DNA from: Puniceicoccales bacterium Verruco_01 | GTDB lineage: Bacteria; Verrucomicrobiota; Verrucomicrobiia; Opitutales; Oceanipulchritudinaceae | Assembly (NCBI GenBank): GCA_001604565.1 | Contig: LVBV01000003.1 | Location: forward strand, 1-64,000 | Direction: 5' to 3' | DNA length: 64,000 nt | In this document: positions 1 through 10,235 of the stretch, one piece after another | Position numbering within the stretch: the stretch's first letter is position 1 | How the letters are laid out: the number at the start of each line of letters is the position of its first letter | The notes under the pieces: generated by a model | Databases searched by the model: none | The model's input: the letters and a program-made list of their open reading frames with translations, nothing else | Told to the model about the DNA's origin: nothing | Made by a program: the position numbers and the translations under genes

Positions 1-849
1 GGAGTCGAGGAATTTGCGCGGCGTGCCGTCGGGCTTGGTCGTGTCGTGGACGATCTTCCCCTCGTAACCCACCGCGTCCTTCACGATCTCGGCCAGGCGC
101 GCGATCGTGACTTCGCTGCCGCTTCCCACATTCACCCAGTCCGGCGGGTTTTCGAGCGCCAGAAGGTGCAGCGTCGCCGCCGCGAGGTCGTCCGCGTGCA
201 GGAATTCGCGCAGCGGCGTGCCCGTCCCCCACAGGACCACCTGCGGCGCCTTTGAAATCTTCGCCTCGTGAAAGCGCCGGATGAGCGCCGGCAGCACGTG
301 GCTGTTCTCCGGATGATAATTGTCGCCGGGCCCGTAGAGGTTCGTCGGCATCGCGCTGTGGAAGAGGACCCCGTACTGGCGGCGCAGATACTGGCAGTAC
401 TTTAGGCCCGAGATCTTCGCAAGGGCGTAGCCCTCGTTCGTCTGTTCGAGCGCGCTCGTCAGGAGGCACTCCTCCTTCATCGGCTGCGGGGCAAGCCGCG
501 GATAAATGCAGGAGCTCCCGAGGAAGAGCAGGCGTTTTGCGCCGTTCTTCCACGCCCCATCGATGAGATTCATCTGCATCCACAGGTTCTCGCGCAAAAA
601 GTCTGCGGGATAGGTATTGTTCGCGTGGATGCCGCCCACCTTCGCCGCCGCGTCGATCACCACATCCGGCTTCTCCGCCGCGAAGAACTTCGCCACCGCG
701 GGAGCATCCGTCAGGTCCAGCTCCGCGTGGGTTTTCAGGACGAGGTTCCGGTATCCGGAGCCCTCCAGCGCACGGACGATCGCCGCGCCCACCATGCCGC
801 GGTGTCCCGCGACGAAGATCCTGTCCGATTTCGAAAGAATGTGATTCAT
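1..849 (-). CDS. fcl: GDP-L-fucose synthase (NAD-dependent epimerase), 3' end truncated by window edge
   Basis: Reverse strand translates from ATG at 849 as [29 protein letters not shown]...[20 protein letters not shown]...[29 protein letters not shown]; Rossmann GxxGxxG and typical fucose synthase motifs; next to gmd. Confidence 0.95.
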   Translation of the reverse strand, partial: MNHILSKSDRIFVAGHRGMVGAAIVRALEGSGYRNLVLKTHAELDLTDAPAVAKFFAAEKPDVVIDAAAKVGGIHANNTYPADFLRENLWMQMNLIDGAWKNGAKRLLFLGSSCIYPRLAPQPMKEECLLTSALEQTNEGYALAKISGLKYCQYLRRQYGVLFHSAMPTNLYGPGDNYHPENSHVLPALIRRFHEAKISKAPQVVLWGTGTPLREFLHADDLAAATLHLLALENPPDWVNVGSGSEVTIARLAEIVKDAVGYEGKIVHDTTKPDGTPRKFLDS

Positions 850-862
850 GGCCGTCCCCGTC

Positions 863-1912
863 CTAGTAGCCGCGCTTGGCAACCTTCTCGAAGTCCGCCC
901 GCGCCATGATGCGGACAAGGTCCGCGAACTTTGTCTTCGGCTCCCAGCCGAGAACCGCCTTCGCCTTCGCCGGACTACCAATCAAAAGCTCCACCTCCGC
1001 CGGGCGGAAATACTGCGGATCCACCTCCACGAGCACCTTGCCCGTCTTGTTGCAAATGCCCTTCTCCTCCACCCCCTCGCCCACAAAATGGATCGGCAGG
1101 CCCACTTCCGAGAACGCCTCGGTGCAGAACTCGCGCACCGTGTGTTTCTCGCCCGTCGCCAGCACGTAATCGCCCGGCTCCTTCTGCTGGAGGATCCGCC
1201 ACATGCCCTCCGTGTATTCGGGGGCATAGCCCCAGTCGCGCTCCGAGGAGAGATTCCCAAGGCGCAGCGTCTCCTGCACGTTGTGCGCGATGCGCGCCGC
1301 CGCCCGCGTGATCTTGCGCGTTACGAAGGTCTCGCCCCGTCGCGGACTCTCGTGGTTGAACAGAATCCCGTTCGAGGCGTGGATCCCGTACGACTCGCGG
1401 TAGTTCACGATGATCCAGTAGCCGTAGAGCTTGGCCACTCCATAGGGACTGCGGGGATAGAAGGGCGTCTTCTCCGTCTGCGGAATCTCCTGAACCTTGC
1501 CATACAGTTCGCTCGTCGAGGCCTGATAGAACCTCGTCTTTTCCTTGAGGCCCACCTCCTTGATCGCGTCGATGAAGCGCAGCGTGCCGACGGCGTCCAC
1601 GTCCGCCGTGTATTCCGGCACGTCGAACGACACCTTCACGTGGCTCTGCGCACCCAGGTTGTAAATCTCGTCCGGCGAGCACTTTTCCAGAAGCCGGTTC
1701 AGGTTGCTCGAATCGGTCAGGTCACCGTAGTGCAGGAAGAAACGCTTGTTGAGAAGCTCCGGATCGTTGTAAAGGTGGTCGATGCGCCCCGTGTTGAAGG
1801 AACTGGACCGCCGGATGATCCCGTGCACGTCATACCCCTTTTCCAGAAGCTGTTCCGCAAGATATGAACCATCCTGCCCAGTGATTCCTGTGATCAACGC
1901 AACTTTGGTCAT
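863..1912 (-). CDS. gmd: GDP-mannose 4,6-dehydratase
   Basis: [83 protein letters not shown]; full length 349 aa. Confidence 0.97.
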   Translation of the reverse strand: MTKVALITGITGQDGSYLAEQLLEKGYDVHGIIRRSSSFNTGRIDHLYNDPELLNKRFFLHYGDLTDSSNLNRLLEKCSPDEIYNLGAQSHVKVSFDVPEYTADVDAVGTLRFIDAIKEVGLKEKTRFYQASTSELYGKVQEIPQTEKTPFYPRSPYGVAKLYGYWIIVNYRESYGIHASNGILFNHESPRRGETFVTRKITRAAARIAHNVQETLRLGNLSSERDWGYAPEYTEGMWRILQQKEPGDYVLATGEKHTVREFCTEAFSEVGLPIHFVGEGVEEKGICNKTGKVLVEVDPQYFRPAEVELLIGSPAKAKAVLGWEPKTKFADLVRIMARADFEKVAKRGY

Positions 1913-2052
1913 GATCAGCCACTTATGAGGTGACGATCTCCCGTTTGCAAGGCATTACCAGTCCGTTTTCCGGCTCCCGGCCCGCGACATGAAAGTCGCA
2001 TGGAGATCTCCGCTGCACGAGACGGGGCGCGCCCATCCAACTGCGAGGGGCT

Positions 2053-4929
2053 CTAGCTCCGGGTGATCCGCATTCCGCTTGAGGCGAGGGTCATCTCCAC
2101 AAAGCGCGCCCTGTCGTTCGGCGGATTTTCCTCGAGAATGCGGCGGATGCGAACCGCCGCGGCGGGATCTTTGGCCGCGAGGAGCATGTAACCCCCGCCA
2201 CCCGCACCGCCGAGGGCCGCTCCGAGGGTCAGATCCCCCACCCTGTCCAGAATCGCCTGCACAGGCGCCGGGTTCGTCCCGGCGTCGAGCGCCTTCTTGG
2301 AGGCCCAGGTCCGCGCGAGGGTTTTTGCGAAGTCCGGATAGCTGTTTTTCTGGAGGGCGCCCGCCATGTCGTCCGCCTCGCGCCCGATCCGCGCAAGAGA
2401 GCGCATCACGGCGCCCTCGTTCAGGAACATGCCGCGCACGATCTCGCCGAGAATGGTGTTCGCCACACGCGTGATGCCCGTGTAGTAGAGAAGAAGGCAC
2501 GCCGAGTTGGCCGGATCGGCAAACAAGTGGTCGGGCAAGTAGCGCACCTCGGGAATCTGGTTGGATCCGGGCTCCGTCCGCAGGAATTTCACCCCGCGCA
2601 GGGCCCCGCCGAACTGGTCCTGCCAGCCGCCGCCGCTCGTCAGCATCTGTTCGATGACAAAACTGCGGCGGCAGACCTCGCTCTCGTCCCAGACAAGGCC
2701 GCAGAGTTCCCCGAGAACGCCGAGGACTGTCGCGGCGAGGATGCTGCTCGTGCCGAGGCCGGATCCCTTGGGCAGCGCCGAAAGCAGCGTGAGCTCGATC
2801 CCGCCGCCGAAGCGCGCGAGCTGCCTCTCCAGCGTCTCCTCCGGCGCGTAGGCGAAGGCCGGCAGAAACCCTGCGAGCGCCAGCGCCGCCTTCGGAATCG
2901 CGAAACCCGAGCCGAGGCGCGCGTAATCGGAAAGCTCCTCGTAGGAACGGATCGTCATCGAAACGCCGAGGTCGATGGAGCGCAGGACGATCTGCGGGGT
3001 ATCCGTCAGACGTGCGAAAACCTGAAGCGGCGGCTGGCCGTTGAGTTCGATGGCAATGTTGACGACTTTCCCGCCGGAGAAAAGGCAGTACGGCGGGGTG
3101 TCCGTCCAGCCGCCCGCAAGGTCGAAGCGCACGGGGCTGCGGCCCCAGATGATCTGGTCCGAAAGACAGCGGGCCTGCGGGTTCACCGGATCGGCGCGCA
3201 GGCTCCCGACGATCGACGAGCGCAGCGCCGCAAAGGCCTCGGCCTTGAGCGCATCGCCGTCCCCCCCCGCAAGCCGCGCGAGCTGCGAGCGGAACATGCG
3301 GTCTTGCGCATGCAGAAGGGGCTGCCGCTCCCGGTCTGGCGCGGCCTCCGGCGCGGGATGGCCGCTTTCGGCAAAAATTCGCGCCATGTCGGCAAGATCG
3401 CACTGGTAAAAAACGCTGCGGGAGGCATGCTCCGCGATGGCCTTCGCGCCAAGTGCGAGGAAGGTCTTCTTTTGTGCGAAGAGTCGGGCGAGATTCGCCT
3501 CGTTGCCAAGCTCATCCGCGCTTTTGCGCACCGCCGCCAGATACTGCGCCCGGGCCGCGTCCGGATCACGCGCGAGGGAGGCGTCCAGCATCCACTGGAG
3601 GAGGTTTTCATCCTCCGGCAAGGCCGCGAAAACCGGGAAGAGCGGCGCCTGTTGCAGGTCCGTTTCCGGCGTGATCCCGGCAAAGTCCCCGATGCCCCGC
3701 GCGGCAAACCAGTCGCGGGCGCTTCTGCCCATCCAGAGGGTCTTTTCCTCCCCGATCGCTCCGCGGAAGGCGTCGTCCATCCCGTAGGGGCGCAGGCACC
3801 ATTCCGATTCCCCGACTGGCACGAAGTCCAGGCACACGCCCTCGGGAAGGTCGATTCTCCAGCGGTTTTCCGGCACTCCGGTCACCACGTGCCGCCTGCG
3901 GAGCCTCCACGAGGAGGGGACGTGGGCGTTTTCGATCCAGATTTCCCGGTGAGTGGCGTCGAGGGGGCTCTCGGTCACCGCGTTCTGCACGAAAAGATCC
4001 GGGTGCGGCTTGATGAAGCGCATCTGCACCTCGCGCAGGTCCGTTACGGCGTTCTGGAGGGCGAGGGCGGAACCGATGAGGTCGCGGCTGCGTCCGAAGT
4101 GGTGAAAGTGCCCCTCCGGCAGGGGATAAACCGCGCTGGAAAGGGACGCGAGGGCCTCGTCCCGCCGCGAGGGATGCTTTCCGAGGGCAAGGCCGAAGTC
4201 GCCGTAGAGGTCGTACTCCCGCGCCTCTCCGCCCTCGAATTTCCCCATTTGCGCATTCCATCCGCATTTGGTCATCAGGGCCAGCATCGCGGCATCGCTC
4301 AGCATCCAGAGGCCCACGTCGAGCTGGAAAAGGTGCTCCTCGGCCCTCGTGCGCAGGGTTTCGAGCGAAGGCTTCTGGAGCATGAAGTCCCAGCACTGCG
4401 GATCGCCGCGCGGGGAGAAGAAAACGCCGTGGGCAAGCGCCACCTCCGGCTCGGTCCACAGCCCCGCGGAAACGACGTCCGCATCGGGGATCCCCCGGAT
4501 CGTCCCACCCGCGCGCACGAGGACGTCGCCGCTCACGATCAGCCAGCGGAGCCGCTGCGGCGCGGCCTCCATCATCTCCTCAAGAAGAGGCATCTGCACC
4601 TCGGCAAGACTCTGGCGGACGCTCTGCCCCCGCGCCCAGCGCAGGACCGGCACCGGCACGAGCGCCTTGCCGCAGGCCGCGTACGCCGGAAGCCGCCGAC
4701 TCTGCCCGCCCGCGTGGATCAGAATGCGCCGATCCCGCTTCATCCAAGAGAGGAAGTCCTCCCCCCCGCTCTGCCGCCGCCACGCCTGCGCCACAAGGTG
4801 CGCCGTGCCCCCTCCGGAGCCAAGGCGCCGACCCGCCGGGTCGCTCGCCGCGAACCAGTCGTGGCCGGGAATGCCCCCGAATTGGGAAACAAGGGCGGGA
4901 GGGACGGAAAAGAGCTTCTGGATCGACAT
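2053..4929 (-). CDS. fkp: Bifunctional L-fucokinase / L-fucose-1-phosphate guanylyltransferase
   Basis: 958 aa; N-terminal nucleotidyltransferase half (GGGTAHLVAQAW, ILIHAGGQSRRLPAYAACGK) and C-terminal GHMP kinase (FDLAGGWTDTPPYC, LPKGSGLGTSSILAAT, GGAGGGGYML). Confidence 0.93.
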   Translation of the reverse strand: MSIQKLFSVPPALVSQFGGIPGHDWFAASDPAGRRLGSGGGTAHLVAQAWRRQSGGEDFLSWMKRDRRILIHAGGQSRRLPAYAACGKALVPVPVLRWARGQSVRQSLAEVQMPLLEEMMEAAPQRLRWLIVSGDVLVRAGGTIRGIPDADVVSAGLWTEPEVALAHGVFFSPRGDPQCWDFMLQKPSLETLRTRAEEHLFQLDVGLWMLSDAAMLALMTKCGWNAQMGKFEGGEAREYDLYGDFGLALGKHPSRRDEALASLSSAVYPLPEGHFHHFGRSRDLIGSALALQNAVTDLREVQMRFIKPHPDLFVQNAVTESPLDATHREIWIENAHVPSSWRLRRRHVVTGVPENRWRIDLPEGVCLDFVPVGESEWCLRPYGMDDAFRGAIGEEKTLWMGRSARDWFAARGIGDFAGITPETDLQQAPLFPVFAALPEDENLLQWMLDASLARDPDAARAQYLAAVRKSADELGNEANLARLFAQKKTFLALGAKAIAEHASRSVFYQCDLADMARIFAESGHPAPEAAPDRERQPLLHAQDRMFRSQLARLAGGDGDALKAEAFAALRSSIVGSLRADPVNPQARCLSDQIIWGRSPVRFDLAGGWTDTPPYCLFSGGKVVNIAIELNGQPPLQVFARLTDTPQIVLRSIDLGVSMTIRSYEELSDYARLGSGFAIPKAALALAGFLPAFAYAPEETLERQLARFGGGIELTLLSALPKGSGLGTSSILAATVLGVLGELCGLVWDESEVCRRSFVIEQMLTSGGGWQDQFGGALRGVKFLRTEPGSNQIPEVRYLPDHLFADPANSACLLLYYTGITRVANTILGEIVRGMFLNEGAVMRSLARIGREADDMAGALQKNSYPDFAKTLARTWASKKALDAGTNPAPVQAILDRVGDLTLGAALGGAGGGGYMLLAAKDPAAAVRIRRILEENPPNDRARFVEMTLASSGMRITRS

Positions 4930-4953
4930 GGGGAACCGGGAATGGAAATGAGG

Positions 4954-6348
4954 TTAGTCGCGCGTCCGCTTGAGGGAGAAGAGGCTGTAGAGCGCGATTT
5001 CGACAAAAGAGAGAAGCGGCACGACGAACGAGAAGGCGATGCCCGCCGCGTCGGAGAGCCGGCCCTGAATCCCCGTCAGCACCGCGCCGCCGAGAATCGC
5101 CATGATCATGCCCGCGCCCGCAAGCTGGGCGTCGCCGCCCACGTCGCGCGTGCCGATGCCGAAAATCGTCGGGAACATGAGGGACATGCACGCCGAAATG
5201 GCCACAAGGCACAGCACCGCCGGAATGCCGGTCAGGGTCATGACGCCCGCCGTGAGGAGTGCCGCCGCCACCGAGAGGACGGCGAGCAGCGTCGCGGGAC
5301 GCACAACGCCCATGAGCGCCGTGCAGACAAAGCGCATGAGGGAGAAAGAAAGGAGCGAAGCCACGTAAAAGAGCGCCGCGTCGCGCTCTCCCGGATTCGC
5401 CAGATTCGCGTGGAAGCCGAGGAAGGAAAAGGTGCGCGACGCCGCAGGATCGGGGCTTGCCAGCGCATGCATCGAGTAGCGGATGATGAAGGACCAGACG
5501 CCCGTCTGCGCCCCGACGTAGCAGAACTGCGAGAACACGCCGAAGAGATACGACCGGTTCCGCATCAGGCGGCCCAGAGACTCCCCAAGCGGCGCCGCGC
5601 CGCCCTCTTTTGCCGCGACGACGGGCATCCGCACGAGGGACAGGACAACCCAGATGCCGAGAAGCACGCACGCGATCCCCACGTAGGGGCCCATCACGGC
5701 GTTCAACTCCGCCTGCCGCACGCCAGCGAGGGCCTCCGGCGACATCGCCGCGCGCTCCGCCGCCGAAAAATCCTGAAGGCTGCCGAGGATGAAGAACATG
5801 CTGATGAGAACCCCGGAGATCGTCCCGATGGGGTTGAAGCTCTGCGCGAGGTTCAGTCGCCGCGTGGCCGTCTCCGGCGCGCCCATCGCCAGCATGTAGG
5901 GATCGGCGCTCGTTTCGAGGATGGAGATGCCGCTCGCAAGGACGAAGAGGGCGATCAGGAAATCTCGGTACTGCATCGTGAGGCTGGCGGGATAGAAGAG
6001 AAAGCTGCCCGCGATGAAGAGTCCGAGCCCGAGGAGGATGCCGCTCTTGTAGGAAAACCTGCGGATGAAAAGCGCCGCCGGAAAGGCGAGGACCGCATAC
6101 GCGCCGAAGAAGGCAATCTGGATCCAGGAAGTCTGGAAGTCCGTCATGCTCATGATCTTCTTGAACGCGGCAAGAAGGGTGTCCGTCATCGTGAGGGCGA
6201 GGCCCCACGCGGCGAAGCAGCTCGTCAGAAGAAAGAACGCGAGCACCGCTCCCTTCGGGATGAGCCGGACGCGGGTTTCGGGCACGGGAGAGGTCGGACC
6301 GCAGCGGGGGCATGGCGCGACACAGGCGGCGGGAGGGGTGGGGACCAT
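4954..6348 (-). CDS. fucP: L-fucose:H+ symporter-like MFS permease
   Basis: 12-TM MFS protein with FucP-like motifs (SWIQIAFFGAYAVLAFPAALFIRRFSYKSGILLGLGLF, ETSADPYMLAMG, NLAQSFNPIG); next to fkp. The true start may be internal. Confidence 0.85.
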   Translation of the reverse strand: MVPTPPAACVAPCPRCGPTSPVPETRVRLIPKGAVLAFFLLTSCFAAWGLALTMTDTLLAAFKKIMSMTDFQTSWIQIAFFGAYAVLAFPAALFIRRFSYKSGILLGLGLFIAGSFLFYPASLTMQYRDFLIALFVLASGISILETSADPYMLAMGAPETATRRLNLAQSFNPIGTISGVLISMFFILGSLQDFSAAERAAMSPEALAGVRQAELNAVMGPYVGIACVLLGIWVVLSLVRMPVVAAKEGGAAPLGESLGRLMRNRSYLFGVFSQFCYVGAQTGVWSFIIRYSMHALASPDPAASRTFSFLGFHANLANPGERDAALFYVASLLSFSLMRFVCTALMGVVRPATLLAVLSVAAALLTAGVMTLTGIPAVLCLVAISACMSLMFPTIFGIGTRDVGGDAQLAGAGMIMAILGGAVLTGIQGRLSDAAGIAFSFVVPLLSFVEIALYSLFSLKRTRD

Positions 6349-6439
6349 GCGCCCATCATGAGAATCGCAGCCTGGGCTGACAAACCCAATATCCCTTTCA
6401 GCCGCCTGTTAGCGGCTGTTCCCAGCCCGCGAACACGAA

Positions 6440-7561
6440 TCAGTAAGTATAGGAAACGGAGACCGAGCCGAAGACATGCCAGTAACCGTGCTGGTTGCGG
6501 AACTCGCGCGAGCGGGCCACCTGCGCGTAGGAGATCTTCCAGTTGCCCAGAACCGCGCTCACCCCGGTGGAAACGTCCATCACGTAATGCTTCTTGGGCA
6601 CCGAAATGCTGTCGCCGAAGAGGTTGCCGTCGAGCGTTCCATCGCGCAGGACCGCGCGTCCGTCCGTATCGAGGAAGAAATGCAGACCGTAGCGGTGGTC
6701 TTTCCGCAGGCGCGGATCGTCCGCCGCGGCGGGAGCGTTCACGTCGCCCGCAATGCGGATCGGGCTGCCGCCGAAGTCTTCCGGCAGGTTCCAGCCCCAG
6801 CGCAGGGTGAAACCGCCGTTCGCATACGTGTACAGGGTGCCGAGGCTGCCGCCGACGTGGGCGATGGCGTCCGCCGCAAGGCCGTCCACATCCCCCAGCC
6901 GCCAGAAGCGCACGCGCCTCTCGCCGACGAGATTCACCACCACCTCGTTGCCGATCTGGTGGGACCAGCCCTGCGGGATGTCGCAGCCCTTCACGTGGTG
7001 GACGAAGGTCTGCGTCTCGTCCGCGAGGGACCAGGGTCCGACCACGCCCACGTTGAGTTCGATGATGCTCAGCCACCTCTCCGTCTTGTTGTGGAAGGAA
7101 ACACCCGTGTAGAGCCAGCCGCAGTAGGGACGGTCCGTCGGATCGGGATCCTTCACCGTGATGTCGCGCGGGGCATACATGTTCTGGCCGAAGTTGATCG
7201 CGACGTTTCTCTGGAGCGCCTCCTCGTGGATGAAGGGAAGATGGTCGCCGATCCAATAGACGAAGCTCGGGACGACGCCCGCGTCGCGGTATTCGGAGAG
7301 GTCGGGCGAGATCCAGCTTATCTTGACACCGTTTGTATAATACTGGTCGGTGTTGGCGAAGATGTCGTTTTCGAGTTGGAAGGAGCTCGTCCAGTGCGGG
7401 TTTGCCTTTTCGAGATCCGCTGCAGGATCCGGCGCGGCACCCGCGCGGAGGGCAAGGCATGCGAGGGCGAGGATGGGAACGCTCAGGCGGGGATTGAATG
7501 TCGGCATGGGGAGCTTTCGTCGTTCAAGCCCGGACGCATCCGGGCGGTTGCGAAACACCAC
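6440..7561 (-). CDS. Lipid A deacylase LpxR-like (DUF2219) outer-membrane protein, copy 1
   Basis: Signal peptide; QLENDIFANTDQYYTNGVKISWISPDLS signature; C-terminal aromatic beta-signal (SVSYTY). Confidence 0.8.
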   Translation of the reverse strand: MVFRNRPDASGLERRKLPMPTFNPRLSVPILALACLALRAGAAPDPAADLEKANPHWTSSFQLENDIFANTDQYYTNGVKISWISPDLSEYRDAGVVPSFVYWIGDHLPFIHEEALQRNVAINFGQNMYAPRDITVKDPDPTDRPYCGWLYTGVSFHNKTERWLSIIELNVGVVGPWSLADETQTFVHHVKGCDIPQGWSHQIGNEVVVNLVGERRVRFWRLGDVDGLAADAIAHVGGSLGTLYTYANGGFTLRWGWNLPEDFGGSPIRIAGDVNAPAAADDPRLRKDHRYGLHFFLDTDGRAVLRDGTLDGNLFGDSISVPKKHYVMDVSTGVSAVLGNWKISYAQVARSREFRNQHGYWHVFGSVSVSYTY

Positions 7562-7605
7562 ATTGAAACATTAACAGGCAAGACGGCAGCCGTCAAAGCG
7601 GACGG

Positions 7606-8736
7606 TTAATGCGTGTAGCCGATCGTGATGGAATGGAAGGTCTGCCAGCCTTCGCGCTGGTTCTTGATCTCGGGGGAGCGTTCCGCCTGCGCGATTGCGA
7701 TCGTCCATCTCCCGGCAATCGCGTAGAGGCCGACGGTAAAGTCCTGGACGAAGGGCAGCCTCCCGACGCTGACGCTTTCGCGGGAGTAGTTGCCGTCCAG
7801 AGTTCCGTCGCGCTGGACGGCCTTGATGCCATAATCGCAGAAGAAGACGAGGCTCCAGCCGCCGGAGTCACCGAGACGGGGATCGTCGGAGGATGCGGGG
7901 GCGTAGCAATCCCCCGCCGCTTGGATCGGACGTCCGCTGAAGTCCGCAGGCAGGTTCCAGCCCAGACGCGCCGTAGCCCCCACCCTCTCGTGAATGAAAA
8001 GAGTGCCGACACTGCCGCCCGCCGAGGCGAAGAGGTCCGCTGCGGCGCCGATCGAATCACCGAATTTCACCACACGCCGCCTGTGCTCGAAGGCCAAATT
8101 CGCCTGCACCTCGTTGCCGATCTGGTACTTCCAGGCCGGGTGTTTCTTGTCCAGATGGAAGGAATGGACCAACTTCTGCATCTGGCGGGCCTGCGACCAG
8201 TCGCCCGTGACGCCCGCGTCCAGCTCCACGATGTTCATCCACTTTTCCGTCGAGGTGGCGAAACCCGCCGCCGCGTAAAGCCAGCCGCAGAAGGGCCTGT
8301 CGCCGGGAATATAGACACGCGTCCACGTGTTCCACGGCGTGTAGATGTTCTGGCCGAGACTCGCGAAGGAGGTCTTGCGGACGCCCTCGCCGCTGGCGAA
8401 GGTGCAAAGCCCCGCCATCCTTGCAAGAAAACCGCTCAGGGTGCCCGACCCCTCGCATCCGGAAAGATCCGGCGAGACCCAGTTGAGCCGGAGTCCGCTC
8501 GTATAGTAGTAGTCGTTGCTCTCCAGCGTGTCGTTCTCGTACTGGAGGGACGCGGTCCAGTGTCCGTCGGTGCGGGACGCGGCTCCGGGGGCGCCGTCCG
8601 CGCAGAAGGCCGCGGAAGCGGAAAGGGACAGGAACACAAGGGAAATCAGGATGGATCGGGACATGGCGTGAGGAGGGGAAAGGCTAGCAGTGGCCGAAGC
8701 GCTTGTTGAGGGCCGCCGCAACGTGCAGGGGCACAT
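7606..8736 (-). CDS. Lipid A deacylase LpxR-like (DUF2219) outer-membrane protein, copy 2
   Basis: Paralogue of the preceding gene: QYENDTLESNDYYYTSGLRLNWVSPDLSG, FGQN/LGQNIYTP, AGWLYxG motifs; probable start internal (MSRSILISLVFLSLSASAAFC). Confidence 0.8.
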   Translation of the reverse strand: MCPCTLRRPSTSASATASLSPPHAMSRSILISLVFLSLSASAAFCADGAPGAASRTDGHWTASLQYENDTLESNDYYYTSGLRLNWVSPDLSGCEGSGTLSGFLARMAGLCTFASGEGVRKTSFASLGQNIYTPWNTWTRVYIPGDRPFCGWLYAAAGFATSTEKWMNIVELDAGVTGDWSQARQMQKLVHSFHLDKKHPAWKYQIGNEVQANLAFEHRRRVVKFGDSIGAAADLFASAGGSVGTLFIHERVGATARLGWNLPADFSGRPIQAAGDCYAPASSDDPRLGDSGGWSLVFFCDYGIKAVQRDGTLDGNYSRESVSVGRLPFVQDFTVGLYAIAGRWTIAIAQAERSPEIKNQREGWQTFHSITIGYTH

Positions 8737-9169
8737 AATTGGCGATGCGCCCGGGGTCGAAGAGCGCCACCTGCTTGACGATGGTGGAGCTCGTGAAGGT
8801 GAACTGCTGGCTCGGCATGAAGAAGATGGTCTCCATCTCCGGCTGAAGCTCGCGGTTCATCTGCGTCATCTGGAATTCGTATTCAAAGTCCGACACCACG
8901 CGCAGCCCCCGGATGAGCGCCACCGCACCGCGCGCGCGGGCGTAATCCACGAGCAAGCCGTCGAAGGTCTCCACGAGGATCCTCTCGCGTCCGGCGACGG
9001 ATTCGCGGATGAGGTCCATTCTCTCGGCGAGTGAGAAGAGCGGATGCTTGCCCGCGTTGGGCGCCACGGCGATGACCACTGTGTCGAAGAGCCGCGCCGC
9101 GCGGAAGAGCACGTCCAGATGCCCGTTGGTGACGGGATCGAAGGTTCCCGCGTAGATCGCAAGTTTCAT
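8684..9169 (-). CDS. coaD: Pantetheine-phosphate adenylyltransferase
   Basis: MKLAIYAGTFDPVTNGHLDVLFRAARLFDTVVIAVAPNAGKHPLFSLAERMDL...FFMPSQQFTFTSSTIVKQVA; start at 9169, inside a longer ORF. Confidence 0.95.
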   Translation of the reverse strand: MKLAIYAGTFDPVTNGHLDVLFRAARLFDTVVIAVAPNAGKHPLFSLAERMDLIRESVAGRERILVETFDGLLVDYARARGAVALIRGLRVVSDFEYEFQMTQMNRELQPEMETIFFMPSQQFTFTSSTIVKQVALFDPGRIANYVPLHVAAALNKRFGHC

Positions 9170-9347
9170 GGCTGACTGGGCACTGGTTCTACAGGGAAAA
9201 CGCCCGGGGGCGAGGAAGAAAACGCAGTCGCGCGGGCCATCCGCCGGGGGAAAAGGGGGAAATTGGACCCTTCGCGACCTTTTTGTCGCTTTCCCGCTTA
9301 ACAAGAGTTCCTTTTTCGGTTTTCATTGGCCAGGACGGAATCATCCT

Positions 9348-10169
9348 ATGGCGGACACTTCGATGACGATAGGCGAGAAGCTGGAGGAGGCGCGCAAGCG
9401 CAGGGGCATCTCCATCAGGGAGGCCGCCGAGGCCACCAAAGTCCGCGGCGACTACCTTCTGGCGATGGAGAACAACTCCTTCGAGATCAACCTCCCGGAA
9501 ATTTACATCCGGGGGTTCCTGCGCATCTATGTCGCTTTTCTGCGGCTGGACATCGAAAAATTCATGGCCGATTACGACGCGGCGCGGCCCACCTTTCGCA
9601 AGGGGGGCAAGGCGCATTCCGCCCCCGCCCCGCGCCACGACGCCCCCGCCGCCCCGGTTTCCAGCGCCCCCGCCCCTTCCCCGCAGGGAGGCCGCGCCTC
9701 CTTCGGCAGGATGGAGATCGCGGGAGCCTCGCCGGATTCCCAGGCCCCGCAGGCCCAGCAGATGTCCTTCGGTCCGGGGGAGATCCCGGCGGGAGTGGGC
9801 ATCCCGTGGCTCAGGCCCGCGCTCATCGCGGTGGCGGTGCTTGTAGTCGTGGGGATCGTGGGGGGCCTCGTCTATACCTTCGCGGGCGGCTCCAGAGGCG
9901 CACTGAACCCGGAACTTGCCTCCTCCACGGCGGCTGCGGTACGTCCGGTGACGCTCGTCGCGAGCGACACGGTGGGGGTTCTGGTCCTGCGCAAGAGCGA
10001 TGGATCGCGCCTCTACTCGGGCACCCTTTCCGCCGGGCAAAGCCAGGTGGTGGAGGCCGCCGGTCAGGTGGAGGTCCGCTTCTCCAACGGCAGGGCCCTG
10101 ATGGTGGAGCGCGACGGCGTCCGCCAGCGGATCGCGATTGACGGCACGGGCCGCACCATACTCGAATAG
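9348..10169 (+). CDS. Helix-turn-helix domain protein, RodZ-like (cytoplasmic HTH, linker, one TM, extracytoplasmic domain)
   Basis: TIGEKLEEARKRRGISIREAAEATKVRGDYLLAMENNSFEINLPEIYIRGFLRIYVAFL; TM IAVAVLVVVGIVGGLVYTF; C-terminal DUF4115-like region. Confidence 0.85.
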   Translation: MADTSMTIGEKLEEARKRRGISIREAAEATKVRGDYLLAMENNSFEINLPEIYIRGFLRIYVAFLRLDIEKFMADYDAARPTFRKGGKAHSAPAPRHDAPAAPVSSAPAPSPQGGRASFGRMEIAGASPDSQAPQAQQMSFGPGEIPAGVGIPWLRPALIAVAVLVVVGIVGGLVYTFAGGSRGALNPELASSTAAAVRPVTLVASDTVGVLVLRKSDGSRLYSGTLSAGQSQVVEAAGQVEVRFSNGRALMVERDGVRQRIAIDGTGRTILE

Positions 10170-10235
10170 CACCTTTCCACAACCGCCGGCGGGGAATCGT
10201 TCCGCGCCGGTTCGTTTTTTCGACAGACCCCTCCC

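Noticed and set aside
2527-6810. 1427-aa plus-strand ORF (and the similar 848-1867 ORF)
   Set aside because: Antisense to fkp/fucP (and to gmd), which have clear family motifs; long open antisense frames are expected from GC-rich codon bias, and the translation is Arg/His/Pro-rich with no recognisable domains.
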